10,917 nt of DNA from an uncultured Polaribacter sp. (GTDB lineage: Bacteria; Bacteroidota; Bacteroidia; Flavobacteriales; Flavobacteriaceae), in the NCBI GenBank assembly GCA_913050305.1, contig CAJXAS010000043.1, positions 1 through 10,917 of the forward strand. The letters run 5' to 3'. A model generated the notes under the pieces. The model saw only the letters and a program-made list of their open reading frames with translations, was not told the origin of the DNA and did no database searches. This document shows positions 1-6,393 of this stretch, one piece after another. The translations under genes and the position numbers were made by a program. How positions within the stretch are numbered: the first letter of the stretch is position 1; each line of letters begins with the position of its first letter.

Positions 1-8
1 ATTACAAA

Positions 9-644
9 ATGTTTCTTGAAAATACAGTAAATCATACAGAACAATTTGGTTGGATCGAAGTAATCTGCGGCTCCATGTTTTCTGGCAAGACAGAAGAATT
101 AATAAGACGCCTAAAACGCGCACAATTTGCAAAGCAGAGTGTAGAGATTTTTAAACCTTCTTTAGACACGCGTTATGATGATGATGAAGTTGTATCTCAT
201 AATGATAACAGAATTCGTTCTACACCTGTGCCAGTGTCTTCTAATATTTTGTTGTTAGCTAATGACGTAGATGTTGTTGGTATTGATGAAGCACAGTTTT
301 TTGATGATGAAATTGTAGCGGTTTGCAACGACTTGGCCAATAGAGGTGTTCGGGTAATAGTAGCAGGTTTAGATATGGATTTTAAAGGAAATCCTTTTGG
401 ACCAATGCCTGCACTTATGGCCACTGCAGAGTATGTTACAAAAGTGCATGCAGTTTGCACCCACACTGGTAACTTAGCAAACTATAGTTTTAGAAAAGCA
501 CAAAATGATAAGATTGTAATGCTAGGCGAAATGGAAGAATATGAGCCTTTAAGCAGAGCTGCATATTATAAAGCTTTACAGAAACAAAAAGCAGACGGTT
601 TTTCTACTGAACACGCTAAACCTAATGAAAATAAAACTGAATAA
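9..644 (+). CDS. tdk: Thymidine kinase, type II (TK1-like)
   Basis: This cytoplasmic enzyme phosphorylates thymidine (and deoxyuridine) with ATP to give dTMP, the salvage route to dTTP. The 211-residue length fits the bacterial type II family. The Walker A loop GSMFSGKT lies at residues 21-28. The Walker B-like motif DEAQFF is at 93-98, with E94 the expected catalytic base. The lid/lasso region with GNLANYSFRK is at about 154-163. The family normally has two zinc knuckles carrying four cysteine/histidine ligands. Here the first reads C150-T-H-T153 and the second reads EPLSRAAYY, so only C150 remains; from memory this loss is common in Bacteroidota. The start at 9 is preferred because the N-terminal stretch through FGWIEVICG looks like flavobacterial homologues. 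Only eight bases precede it, so its promoter is outside the window. The gene lies 14 bases upstream of alr in the same direction and is probably cotranscribed with it. Confidence 0.96.
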   Translation: MFLENTVNHTEQFGWIEVICGSMFSGKTEELIRRLKRAQFAKQSVEIFKPSLDTRYDDDEVVSHNDNRIRSTPVPVSSNILLLANDVDVVGIDEAQFFDDEIVAVCNDLANRGVRVIVAGLDMDFKGNPFGPMPALMATAEYVTKVHAVCTHTGNLANYSFRKAQNDKIVMLGEMEEYEPLSRAAYYKALQKQKADGFSTEHAKPNENKTE

Positions 645-658
645 CAATTTGCATAACA

Positions 659-1756
659 ATGAATAATCATGTTACTGTTTTAGAAATTGATGGAAGTGCA
701 TTAGCGCACAATCTAGATTATTTTAAACAAAAATTACAGCCAGAAACAAAAATTCTAGCGGTTGTAAAAGCGTTTGGTTATGGAAGTGATGGCGTACAAG
801 TTGCAAAATTTTTAGAAGACAAAGTAGCTTACTTTGCAGTTGCTTATGCGCATGAGGGCATTGCTTTGCGTGAAGCAGGCATTCAAACTCCTATTTTAGT
901 TTTGCACCCACAACTGCAAAATTTACAAGCTATTGTAGATTATAGATTAGAGCCTGCCTTATATAATTTCAATATTTTTTCTGCTTTTATAGAACTTGCA
1001 TCCAATGTTCCGTTAATAAAATACCCTGTGCATCTAAAGTTTAACACAGGTTTAAATAGATTAGGATTTTGGCATACAGATATTCCAGAAATTTTAGCCA
1101 ATATAAAAGATATAAATAATATAAAAGTGCAATCTCTTTTCTCTCATTTAGCAGCTAGTGAAGATTTAAATGAAAATAATTTCAATATCAACCAAATTAG
1201 TAATTTCACCGGCATTGTGCAACACTTCTATAAAAATTTAGGATATAAACCAATATTGCATATTTTAAATACTTCTGGTGTTATAAATTACCCAAAAGCA
1301 CAATTTGACATGGTAAGAATTGGTATTGGTTTATATGGCTTTGGAAATGATGACAAAGAAACCGCACAATTAAAAAACACCCATAATTTAAAATCTATTA
1401 TTTCTCAAATTCATGAAATTAAACCAGGAGATACTGTAGGGTATAACAGAGCATTTATAGCAAAAAAGGCTACAAAAACTGCAACAATTCCAGTTGGGCA
1501 TGCAGATGGTTTGTCTAGAAAATTAGGAAATAAAAAAGGTTTTGTACTTATAAACAATCAGAAGGCTGAAATTGTTGGTAATGTCTGTATGGATATGATT
1601 ATGGTAAACGTAACCGAGATTGATTGCAAGGAAGGTGACGAAGTAACTCTTTTTAATAGCCAAAAAATGATACAAGATATATCTGATATCTCAGAAACTA
1701 TTGTTTATGAAACCTTAACAGCTATTTCACCACGTGTTAACAAAATGTTAAAGTAA
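659..1756 (+). CDS. alr: Alanine racemase, PLP-dependent
   Basis: Alr interconverts L- and D-alanine in the cytoplasm and provides D-Ala for peptidoglycan. The N-terminal TIM-barrel domain carries the PLP lysine K37 in AVVKAFGYGSD (family usual form VKANAYGHG). The segment HLKFNTGLNRLGF (125-137) holds K127 and R134, matching the carbamylated lysine and the PLP-contacting arginine of the Geobacillus enzyme. The usual DTG is NTG here. The C-terminal beta domain carries the second catalytic base, Y262 in VGYNRAF, and the active-site CMD motif at 310-312. At 365 residues it is a full-length stand-alone racemase. Some Bacteroidota instead carry a MurF-Alr fusion, and there is no MurF portion here. 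The start at 659 gives the normal N-terminus, shortly before LEIDGSALAHNL. Gaps of 14 bases to tdk and 46 to mscL suggest one operon. Confidence 0.96.
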   Translation: MNNHVTVLEIDGSALAHNLDYFKQKLQPETKILAVVKAFGYGSDGVQVAKFLEDKVAYFAVAYAHEGIALREAGIQTPILVLHPQLQNLQAIVDYRLEPALYNFNIFSAFIELASNVPLIKYPVHLKFNTGLNRLGFWHTDIPEILANIKDINNIKVQSLFSHLAASEDLNENNFNINQISNFTGIVQHFYKNLGYKPILHILNTSGVINYPKAQFDMVRIGIGLYGFGNDDKETAQLKNTHNLKSIISQIHEIKPGDTVGYNRAFIAKKATKTATIPVGHADGLSRKLGNKKGFVLINNQKAEIVGNVCMDMIMVNVTEIDCKEGDEVTLFNSQKMIQDISDISETIVYETLTAISPRVNKMLK

Positions 1757-1767
1757 TTTTTTTTTAC

Positions 1768-1775
1768 TACCTTAG
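1768..1775 (+). promoter_or_regulatory. Possible -7 promoter element before mscL
   Basis: TACCTTAG matches the Bacteroidota -7 consensus TAnnTTTG at all but one fixed position and ends 27 bases before the mscL start. No convincing TTG (-33) partner lies at the usual spacing. It overlaps a short ACTAC/GTAGT inverted repeat (1766-1779). This could give mscL its own transcript in addition to read-through from alr, but the match is weak and could be chance in AT-rich DNA. Confidence 0.25.
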
Positions 1776-1802
1776 TAGTTAACCATCATAAAACACAGCA
1801 AC

Positions 1803-2216
1803 ATGTTCAAAGAATTTAAAGACTTTATTACGGGTGGCAATGTAATAGAATTTGCAGTAGCAGTAATCATGGCAAGTGCAATTGGTGCAGTTGTTAAAGG
1901 GTTTGTAAGTAACATTGTAATGCCTGTTGTAGGTATATTTACAGGAGGCGTAAGTTTGGCAGATAAAAAATATGTCTTAACCGAAGCAATAGTAAATGCA
2001 GCAGGAAAGGTAACAGCACCAGAAAATGCAATTACGTATGGTGCTTGGATAGACACAATCATAAACCTAATTATTGTTGGTTTGGTCATGTTTATAATTA
2101 TTAAAGCATACAACAAGACTAAAAAGAAAGAAGTAGAGGCGGCTCCGGCTGCACCTGCAGGACCTAGCCAAGAAGACTTACTAGCAGAAATAAGAGATTT
2201 ATTAGCTAAAAAATAA
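1803..2216 (+). CDS. mscL: Large-conductance mechanosensitive channel MscL
   Basis: MscL is a homopentameric inner-membrane channel that opens under membrane tension and releases solutes on hypo-osmotic shock. The 137 residues cover the whole family architecture: an amphipathic N-terminal helix (1-12), TM1 from about N13 to F46 including the GNVIEFAVAVIM gate segment, a periplasmic loop (about 47-81), TM2 (about 82-103), a basic KTKKK stop (105-109), an Ala/Pro-rich linker (113-121) and the C-terminal bundle helix SQEDLLAEIRDLL (122-134). Aligned on N13, residue F17 occupies the position of the constriction leucine (L19 in E. coli, L17 in M. tuberculosis), V21 is retained, and A20 and A24 replace E. 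coli G22 and G26. It is the last gene of the tdk-alr-mscL group and is followed at once by a strong terminator. Confidence 0.96.
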   Translation: MFKEFKDFITGGNVIEFAVAVIMASAIGAVVKGFVSNIVMPVVGIFTGGVSLADKKYVLTEAIVNAAGKVTAPENAITYGAWIDTIINLIIVGLVMFIIIKAYNKTKKKEVEAAPAAPAGPSQEDLLAEIRDLLAKK

Positions 2217-2229
2217 TACCTATATATAT

Positions 2230-2279
2230 TTAAAACCTAACAAACCCTGAGTAATTACTCAGGGTTTGTTAGGTTTTAA
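2230..2279. terminator. Perfect inverted repeat, likely bidirectional terminator
   Basis: Bases 2230-2254 and 2255-2279 are exact reverse complements (25-bp arms, centre between 2254 and 2255). The core of each arm is CCTAACAAACCCTGAG or its complement. The RNA would form a hairpin with a minimal AATT-type loop. On the plus strand the second arm ends in TTTT followed by AATTTTT. Read on the minus strand the structure ends in TTTTAAATATATATA. It sits between the convergent mscL and hydrolase genes, 14 bases after the mscL stop, so it can serve both. The rest of the 147-base spacer (2280-2363) shows nothing further I can identify. Confidence 0.9.
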
Positions 2280-2363
2280 TTTTTGAGGCCAACCCTATAT
2301 ATAGTAATAACTCCTATCATTAAGAATTCATCGTCTTGCTATTCATCCTAAATAATTCAGTAT

Positions 2364-3137
2364 TTATTTCAAAAAAGAACAAACTTCCGCATAAAATTGA
2401 GCCGGATTTTCTGCATGTAACCAATGGCCTGCATTTTTAATTTCAATTATTTTAGAATTGGTGAAATGTGCTGAGATTATTGCTTCTTCTCTCTCGGTAA
2501 TATATTCAGAATACGCACCTTTCAAAAATAAAGTGGTCTTTTCATAAATAGTAAAAGGTGGCAATGCTTCCCCTATTTCTGAGTTATTTTCTGTGAGTGC
2601 TTCTAAATTAAAACGAAAAGCTAATTGTCCTTTTTCTTTCCAGTAGACATTTTTTAACAAAAACTGACGCACCCCTAATTCTGGAATTAAATCAGTTAAT
2701 TTTTTATCTACCTTACCCCTAGAATTATCTACTGAAAAATCTATCGAATTTAACCCTGCTAAAATTGCGTTATGGTGCGGTTGGTATTCTCTTGGAGAAA
2801 TATCTACAATAACTAGTTTGTCAACCAATTCAGGGTACATTACTGCAAACAACATGGCTGTTTTACCCCCCATAGAATGGCCAATTATATAGAGGCGTTC
2901 TAATTGATGATATTTAATATAATTAAATAAATCCTCCACTAAAACGGCATAATCAAAAGTATCTTCATGAAAACTACGTCCATGATTTCTTTGATCTATT
3001 AAATGAACTTCGTAATCTTCGGAGAATTGATTTCCCAGTGTTTTCCAATTATCAGACATTCCAAAATAACCATGCAAGATTAACAACGGTATTCCTTCTC
3101 CTTTAATAGTGGAATGTAATATTGGGTTTTTAGACAT
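2364..3137 (-). CDS. Alpha/beta hydrolase, YbfF/ABHD11-like esterase
   Basis: This is a single-domain serine hydrolase of 257 residues, close to the YbfF length. The oxyanion-hole motif is HGYFGMSDNW (22-31) and the strand-turn motif DQRNHGRS is at 48-55. The nucleophile elbow GHSMGG (86-91) puts the serine at S88. The segment KLVIVDISPREY (107-118) supplies D112, aligning with the acid described for E. coli YbfF, and GHWLHAENP near the C-terminus gives catalytic H238. There is no signal peptide, so it should be cytoplasmic. YbfF-type enzymes cleave short acyl esters and acyl-CoA thioesters in vitro, but the physiological substrate is unknown and I do not propose one. It follows pdxJ on the same strand after 94 bases and is probably read from the pdxJ promoter. 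A different lipase or esterase subfamily is possible. Confidence 0.88.
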   Translation of the reverse strand: MSKNPILHSTIKGEGIPLLILHGYFGMSDNWKTLGNQFSEDYEVHLIDQRNHGRSFHEDTFDYAVLVEDLFNYIKYHQLERLYIIGHSMGGKTAMLFAVMYPELVDKLVIVDISPREYQPHHNAILAGLNSIDFSVDNSRGKVDKKLTDLIPELGVRQFLLKNVYWKEKGQLAFRFNLEALTENNSEIGEALPPFTIYEKTTLFLKGAYSEYITEREEAIISAHFTNSKIIEIKNAGHWLHAENPAQFYAEVCSFLK

Positions 3138-3189
3138 TTTTTATATTATTAGGGATGGTGGTGTTATTAAACAAAGATTCACTAAACGA

Positions 3190-3219
3190 ACTGCAACTGA
3201 TTACCGTTACTGCTTACTG
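3190..3219. repeat. Degenerate ACTG repeat, alternating 6/7-bp spacing
   Basis: ACTG occurs at 3190, 3196, 3209 and 3216, with a one-base variant ACCG at 3203. The start-to-start distances are therefore 6, 7, 6 and 7. The array lies in the 94-bp spacer between pdxJ and the hydrolase gene, immediately downstream of the pdxJ stop. It may be a short slipped-strand repeat or the remnant of a longer one. No coding or RNA function is evident. Confidence 0.5.
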
Positions 3220-3231
3220 ATAATTAAAAAC

Positions 3232-3945
3232 CTACTTCAATCGATGTAAATACATATTTACCACATTCTCTAAACCTAAATACAAACTTTCTGCAATTAA
3301 GGCATGACCAATTGAAACTTCTGCTAAATTAGGAATGTTCTGTTTAAAAAATTTAATATTTTCTAGACTTAAGTCATGTCCTGCATTAATACCTAAACCC
3401 AGTTTATTTGCTAAAACTGCAGCTTCTGTATATGGCTTTATGGCCTCTTTATTTCCTAAATCAAACTGAGATGCAAATTCTTCTGTATATAGCTCTATTC
3501 TATCTGCACCTGTTTCTGCTGCAGCCTCAATCAATTTAAAATCTGTATCTATAAAAATAGAAGTTCTAATTCCGTTTTGTTTAAATTCTTGAATTACTTC
3601 CTTTAAAAAAGATTGATGTTTTAGAGTATCCCAACCAGCATTAGAAGTAATCGCATGAATAGAATCTGGCACTAAAGTAACTTGTGTAGGTTTTGTTTCT
3701 AAAACTAAATCTATAAAAGATTTAATTGGATTTCCTTCAATATTAAATTCTGTTTTTACAACAGCTACTAAATCTCTAGCATCTTGGTATTTAATATGTC
3801 TTTCATCTGGTCTTGGATGAATAGTAATTCCTTGGCCACCAAAATTCTCTATATCTGCAGCAACTTTTAGTAAATTTGGCACATCACCCCCACGAGAGTT
3901 TCGTAAAGTTGCTATTTTATTAATATTTACGCTTAACTTTGTCAT
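3232..3945 (-). CDS. pdxJ: Pyridoxine 5'-phosphate synthase PdxJ
   Basis: PdxJ condenses 1-deoxy-D-xylulose 5-phosphate with 3-amino-2-oxopropyl phosphate to give pyridoxine 5'-phosphate, the ring-closing step of the DXP-dependent vitamin B6 pathway. The protein is a single (beta/alpha)8 barrel of 237 residues, the normal length. Landmarks are the N-terminal strand SVNINKIATLRNSRGG (5-20), the substrate-binding loop TIHPRPDERHI with H43, R45 and H50, the catalytic-type E70 in FNIEG, INAGHDLS with H190 and the phosphate-binding SIGHALI with G213-H214. The usual VNIDH of the proteobacterial enzyme is VNINK here, which I recall from other Bacteroidota. It is transcribed away from the CBS gene across a 60-bp gap containing a perfect -7 box. 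Its product pathway supplies the PLP used by Alr, though the two genes are not in the same operon. Confidence 0.97.
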   Translation of the reverse strand: MTKLSVNINKIATLRNSRGGDVPNLLKVAADIENFGGQGITIHPRPDERHIKYQDARDLVAVVKTEFNIEGNPIKSFIDLVLETKPTQVTLVPDSIHAITSNAGWDTLKHQSFLKEVIQEFKQNGIRTSIFIDTDFKLIEAAAETGADRIELYTEEFASQFDLGNKEAIKPYTEAAVLANKLGLGINAGHDLSLENIKFFKQNIPNLAEVSIGHALIAESLYLGLENVVNMYLHRLK

Positions 3946-3962
3946 TGTCTAAAATTAGAGTA

Positions 3963-3970
3963 CAAAGATA
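3963..3970 (-). promoter_or_regulatory. pdxJ: -7 promoter element of the pdxJ-hydrolase operon
   Basis: Read on the minus strand this is TATCTTTG, a full match to the Bacteroidota -7 consensus TAnnTTTG. It ends 17 bases before the pdxJ ATG, so transcription would start about 10-12 bases upstream of the gene. No TTG lies 17-21 bases further upstream, so the -33 element is missing or degenerate. Confidence 0.65.
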
Positions 3971-3991
3971 AATTATTAAATCATTTTATCC

Positions 3992-3999
3992 TATATTCG
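3992..3999 (+). promoter_or_regulatory. Candidate -7 element for the CBS-nadK genes
   Basis: TATATTCG agrees with TAnnTTTG except at one position and is the best plus-strand match in the 60-bp divergent gap. It ends only six bases before the ATG at 4006. If used, the RNA would begin at or within a base or two of the start codon, giving a leaderless or nearly leaderless message. No TTG partner is visible at the normal distance, so this remains tentative. Confidence 0.4.
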
Positions 4000-4005
4000 T
4001 AGAGC

Positions 4006-4665
4006 ATGAATATTACAGATTACATACTAAATGAAATAAAACCATTGCATTTAAAAGGCAGTGTAAAAACAGCTAAACAAATGTTTAATAATTTCCCTAT
4101 TACGCATTTTTGTATGGTAGAAAACGACATACTTTTAGGTTGTTTTGCCCAAGAAGATATTCAAACGATAGAAAATAATGATGCTTCGCTAGATGCATAT
4201 AAACATTTGTTAAATTCTTTTTTTACAGATGAAAAAGCAACGGTCTTAGAACTTTTAAAAATTTTCGCAGATAATGACACTTCGATTATACCTGTTTTAA
4301 ACAAAGAAAAAAAATACCTTGGTTATTATGATTTATGTGATGTTTTAGACGTTTTTTCTGCGAGTCCGTTTATAACTGAAAATAGCGAAACAGTAATCAT
4401 AGAAAAACTAGAAAGTGATTTCTCTATGACTGAAGTATCTCAAATTATAGAATCTAATGGTGGTAAACTATTAGGGATGTATATTTCAGAAAAAAAACAA
4501 AATTTGGTTCAAATTACACTTAAAATAAGTACAGAAGATATTCATGAAATTATGCATGCTTGCAGAAGGTATGATTATAAGATAATTTCTACACATGAAA
4601 ATGATGTGTATTTAGAAGATTTAAAGAATAGATCTGATTATTTGCAAAAATATTTAGAAATGTAA
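4006..4665 (+). CDS. CBS-pair protein with C-terminal ACT-like domain
   Basis: This is a soluble 219-residue protein without a signal peptide. Residues 1 to about 60 and 65 to about 120 form a tandem CBS pair (Bateman module). The second repeat is the clearer one: TVLELLKIFADNDTSIIPVLN followed by YLGYYDLCDVL. Residues about 128-205 look like an ACT-type fold, with VIIEKLESDFSMTEVSQIIE, the turn SNGGKLLGMYIS, a strand rich in Val/Ile/Thr and a final helix-strand. The CBS-CBS-ACT order resembles AcuB-type proteins. CBS pairs usually bind adenosine ligands (AMP, ATP, SAM, NAD-type) and regulate a partner, but no partner or ligand is shown here. It precedes nadK by 48 bases, and I recall this pairing as conserved in Flavobacteriia, which suggests a link to NAD(P) metabolism. 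The start at 4006 is needed because the next Met, at residue 26, would cut the first CBS repeat. Confidence 0.85.
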   Translation: MNITDYILNEIKPLHLKGSVKTAKQMFNNFPITHFCMVENDILLGCFAQEDIQTIENNDASLDAYKHLLNSFFTDEKATVLELLKIFADNDTSIIPVLNKEKKYLGYYDLCDVLDVFSASPFITENSETVIIEKLESDFSMTEVSQIIESNGGKLLGMYISEKKQNLVQITLKISTEDIHEIMHACRRYDYKIISTHENDVYLEDLKNRSDYLQKYLEM

Positions 4666-4713
4666 CTAGACCGATTGGTTTACGGGCATTTATTTTAAAA
4701 AAATGAATTAAAA

Positions 4714-5613
4714 ATGAAAAAAGTAGCAGTTTACGGACAATCTTATTCGATTTCAGCCGAGAAAGAAATTCAAATTCTTTTAGAGATTTTAGAGGAAAAT
4801 AATATTGTTTGTTTCATCGAAAAGAAATTTTATGATTTACTAGTTGAAGGAGATATTCTAAATAAAAAATACCCAACATTTTCTCATTTTAATGATTTAA
4901 ATAACTCTTTTGATTTAATGTTTACATTAGGTGGAGACGGTACAATTCTTAGGGCTGTTACCTATATAAGACATCTAGGAATACCTATGTTGGGAATAAA
5001 CACAGGTAGGTTAGGTTTTCTAGCAACCATAAATAAAAAGACCATAAAAGAAAGTGTAACTCTTATTTTAAATGGAGCATATTCTGTGCAAGAAAGAACA
5101 CTTTTATCTGTAAAAACTACTCCAGAAACAGAGAAGTTTTCTGAAATTAATTTTGCTCTAAACGAAGTAACAATTGCAAGAAAGAACACCACTTCTATGA
5201 TTGGTGTAACCACCAATCTAAACCATGAATATTTAACAAATTACTGGGCAGATGGTTTAATAATTGCTACCCCAACTGGTTCTACTGGTTATTCTCTCAG
5301 TTGCAATGGCCCAGTAGTTTCTCCAGATTCTAAAAACTTAGTTATAACACCTATTGCCCCGCACAATTTAACCGCCAGATCTATGGTGATTTCAGATGAA
5401 ACTTCTATTCAATTAGAAGTAGATTCTAGAGAAAAAGAATTTTTAATTTCATTAGATTCTAGAATTACCTCTGTTGCAAAAAATACTAAAGTTTTTATAG
5501 AGAAGGCCCCTTTTACCATTAAGAGTATTATACCTAACAATCAGTCTTTTTTACAAACATTACGCAGCAAGTTGCTTTGGGGAGAAGATACTAGAAATGA
5601 AACCAACCTTTAA
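4714..5613 (+). CDS. nadK: NAD kinase
   Basis: NadK phosphorylates the 2'-hydroxyl of the adenosine ribose of NAD to make NADP, using ATP or polyphosphate. It is cytosolic and the only route to NADP in most bacteria. The 299 residues match the usual size. The catalytic GGDGT is at 73-77 in LMFTLGGDGTILR, with D75 the expected base. GINTGRLGFL follows at 94-103, the NE motif is N150-E151, and the glycine-rich C-terminal domain signature ADGLIIATPTGSTGYS is at 179-194. SPDSKNLVITPIAPHNL and SMVISD complete the normal C-terminal sandwich. The start at 4714 gives the typical MKKVAVYGQ beginning; an ATG twelve bases upstream hits a stop after one codon. The 106-base spacer that follows carries the promoter of the envelope cluster, so nadK probably ends its transcription unit, though I see no hairpin terminator. 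Confidence 0.97.
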   Translation: MKKVAVYGQSYSISAEKEIQILLEILEENNIVCFIEKKFYDLLVEGDILNKKYPTFSHFNDLNNSFDLMFTLGGDGTILRAVTYIRHLGIPMLGINTGRLGFLATINKKTIKESVTLILNGAYSVQERTLLSVKTTPETEKFSEINFALNEVTIARKNTTSMIGVTTNLNHEYLTNYWADGLIIATPTGSTGYSLSCNGPVVSPDSKNLVITPIAPHNLTARSMVISDETSIQLEVDSREKEFLISLDSRITSVAKNTKVFIEKAPFTIKSIIPNNQSFLQTLRSKLLWGEDTRNETNL

Positions 5614-5695
5614 GTACTACCAAACAATAAAAAAGCAAAAAACTTGTTATTCAAAAAAGACTGAGTATTAACTTTATAAAGCAAATTGTAATTCT

Positions 5696-5703
5696 TATAT
5701 TTG
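5696..5703 (+). promoter_or_regulatory. -7 promoter element of the DUF6089-uppS-bamA cluster
   Basis: TATATTTG is a full match to the Bacteroidota -7 consensus TAnnTTTG and ends 16 bases before the ATG at 5720, nearly the same geometry as the pdxJ promoter. A TTT at 5673-5675 lies 20 bases upstream, where a TTG would be expected, and may be a degenerate -33 element. The next downstream genes are separated by only 5 and 7 bases, so this is the likely main promoter for the DUF6089, uppS and bamA genes. Confidence 0.65.
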
Positions 5704-5719
5704 TTGGCTATTTTCTATA

Positions 5720-6388
5720 ATGAGAAGAAGTATTTTATTTATTGCATGTCTTTATTTTTGCTCAACTACGTTTGGTCAAGAGTATGAAATTGGAGTTTCT
5801 TTAGGAGGCACAAACTATGTTGGTGATATTGGTAGCACAAGCTACATCAATCCAAATAAACTTGCAGGTACAGTGTTTTTTAAATACAACTACAACCCTA
5901 GAGTTGCTTTAAAAGCTACATTTAGTTATTTGCCAATAGCAGGAGATGACGCAAAAGCAAGTAGTCATTTTAGAAATAACAGAGGGTTAAGTTTTTCGAA
6001 TACCATAAATGAAGTAGCTTTAGGACTCGAATTTAATTTTTACGAGTTTGACATTTCATCAGAGGATAAAAGTTGGACTCCATACATTCTAGTAGAACTA
6101 GCAGCATTTAATTATGGAATTATTGTTGGAGAAACCGCGACAGTAAACAAAAATAAAACAGTGTTGGCCTTGCCTATTGGTATTGGCTTTAAGTCTAAAT
6201 TAATAGGTAATTTAGCTTTTTCTTTGGAAACAAAGTTTAGATATACATTTGAAGACGATTTAGATTTTATTTCAGATAATAATTTAGATTTTAATATTGA
6301 AGGAAATAGCAATGATTGGTACATGTTCACAGGTGTATCTATAATCTACACCTTTGGAAGACCAGCATGTTATACTAAGGGATTATAA
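5720..6388 (+). CDS. DUF6089-type outer membrane beta-barrel protein
   Basis: This is an exported protein of 222 residues. It has a signal peptide (about 1-19) with two arginines after Met, the hydrophobic core ILFIACLYF and a likely cleavage near TTFG/QEYE. The mature part is a series of alternating polar/hydrophobic strands typical of a small outer membrane barrel: YEIGVSLGGTNYVGDIG, KLAGTVFFKYNYN, VALKATFSYLPIAG, NEVALGLEFNFYEF, TPYILVELAAFNYGI, NLAFSLETKFRYTF and WYMFTGVSIIYTFG. It ends in RPACYTKGL after the last strand, so it lacks the usual terminal aromatic residue. The family has no established function; homologues occur across Bacteroidota, and from memory often beside uppS and bamA. 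It begins the envelope cluster, five bases ahead of uppS. A role in outer membrane biogenesis is only a guess from this position. Confidence 0.82.
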   Translation: MRRSILFIACLYFCSTTFGQEYEIGVSLGGTNYVGDIGSTSYINPNKLAGTVFFKYNYNPRVALKATFSYLPIAGDDAKASSHFRNNRGLSFSNTINEVALGLEFNFYEFDISSEDKSWTPYILVELAAFNYGIIVGETATVNKNKTVLALPIGIGFKSKLIGNLAFSLETKFRYTFEDDLDFISDNNLDFNIEGNSNDWYMFTGVSIIYTFGRPACYTKGL

Positions 6389-6393
6389 AAAAT

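Noticed and set aside
197..466. Minus-strand open frame of 89 codons inside tdk
   Set aside because: It is a shadow of a fully conserved tdk sequence with no recognisable domain or start signal.
1766..1779. Small inverted repeat ACTAC-CTTA-GTAGT between alr and mscL as a terminator
   Set aside because: The stem is only five AT-rich pairs, and the T-run lies before it instead of after it on the plus strand. Read-through into mscL is more likely.
1772..2116. Minus-strand open frame of 114 codons with hydrophobic stretches
   Set aside because: It is antisense to mscL, and its hydrophobicity mirrors the membrane helices of that gene. MscL is unmistakable on the plus strand.
3138..3231. Possible separate promoter for the hydrolase gene (AATCTTTG on the minus strand, with a TTG 14 bases upstream)
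   Set aside because: The first base of TAnnTTTG is wrong and the TTG spacing is shorter than usual. Transcription from the pdxJ promoter is the simpler explanation.
4962..5216. Minus-strand open frame of 84 codons inside nadK
   Set aside because: It overlaps conserved NadK motifs on the other strand and shows no homology I recognise.
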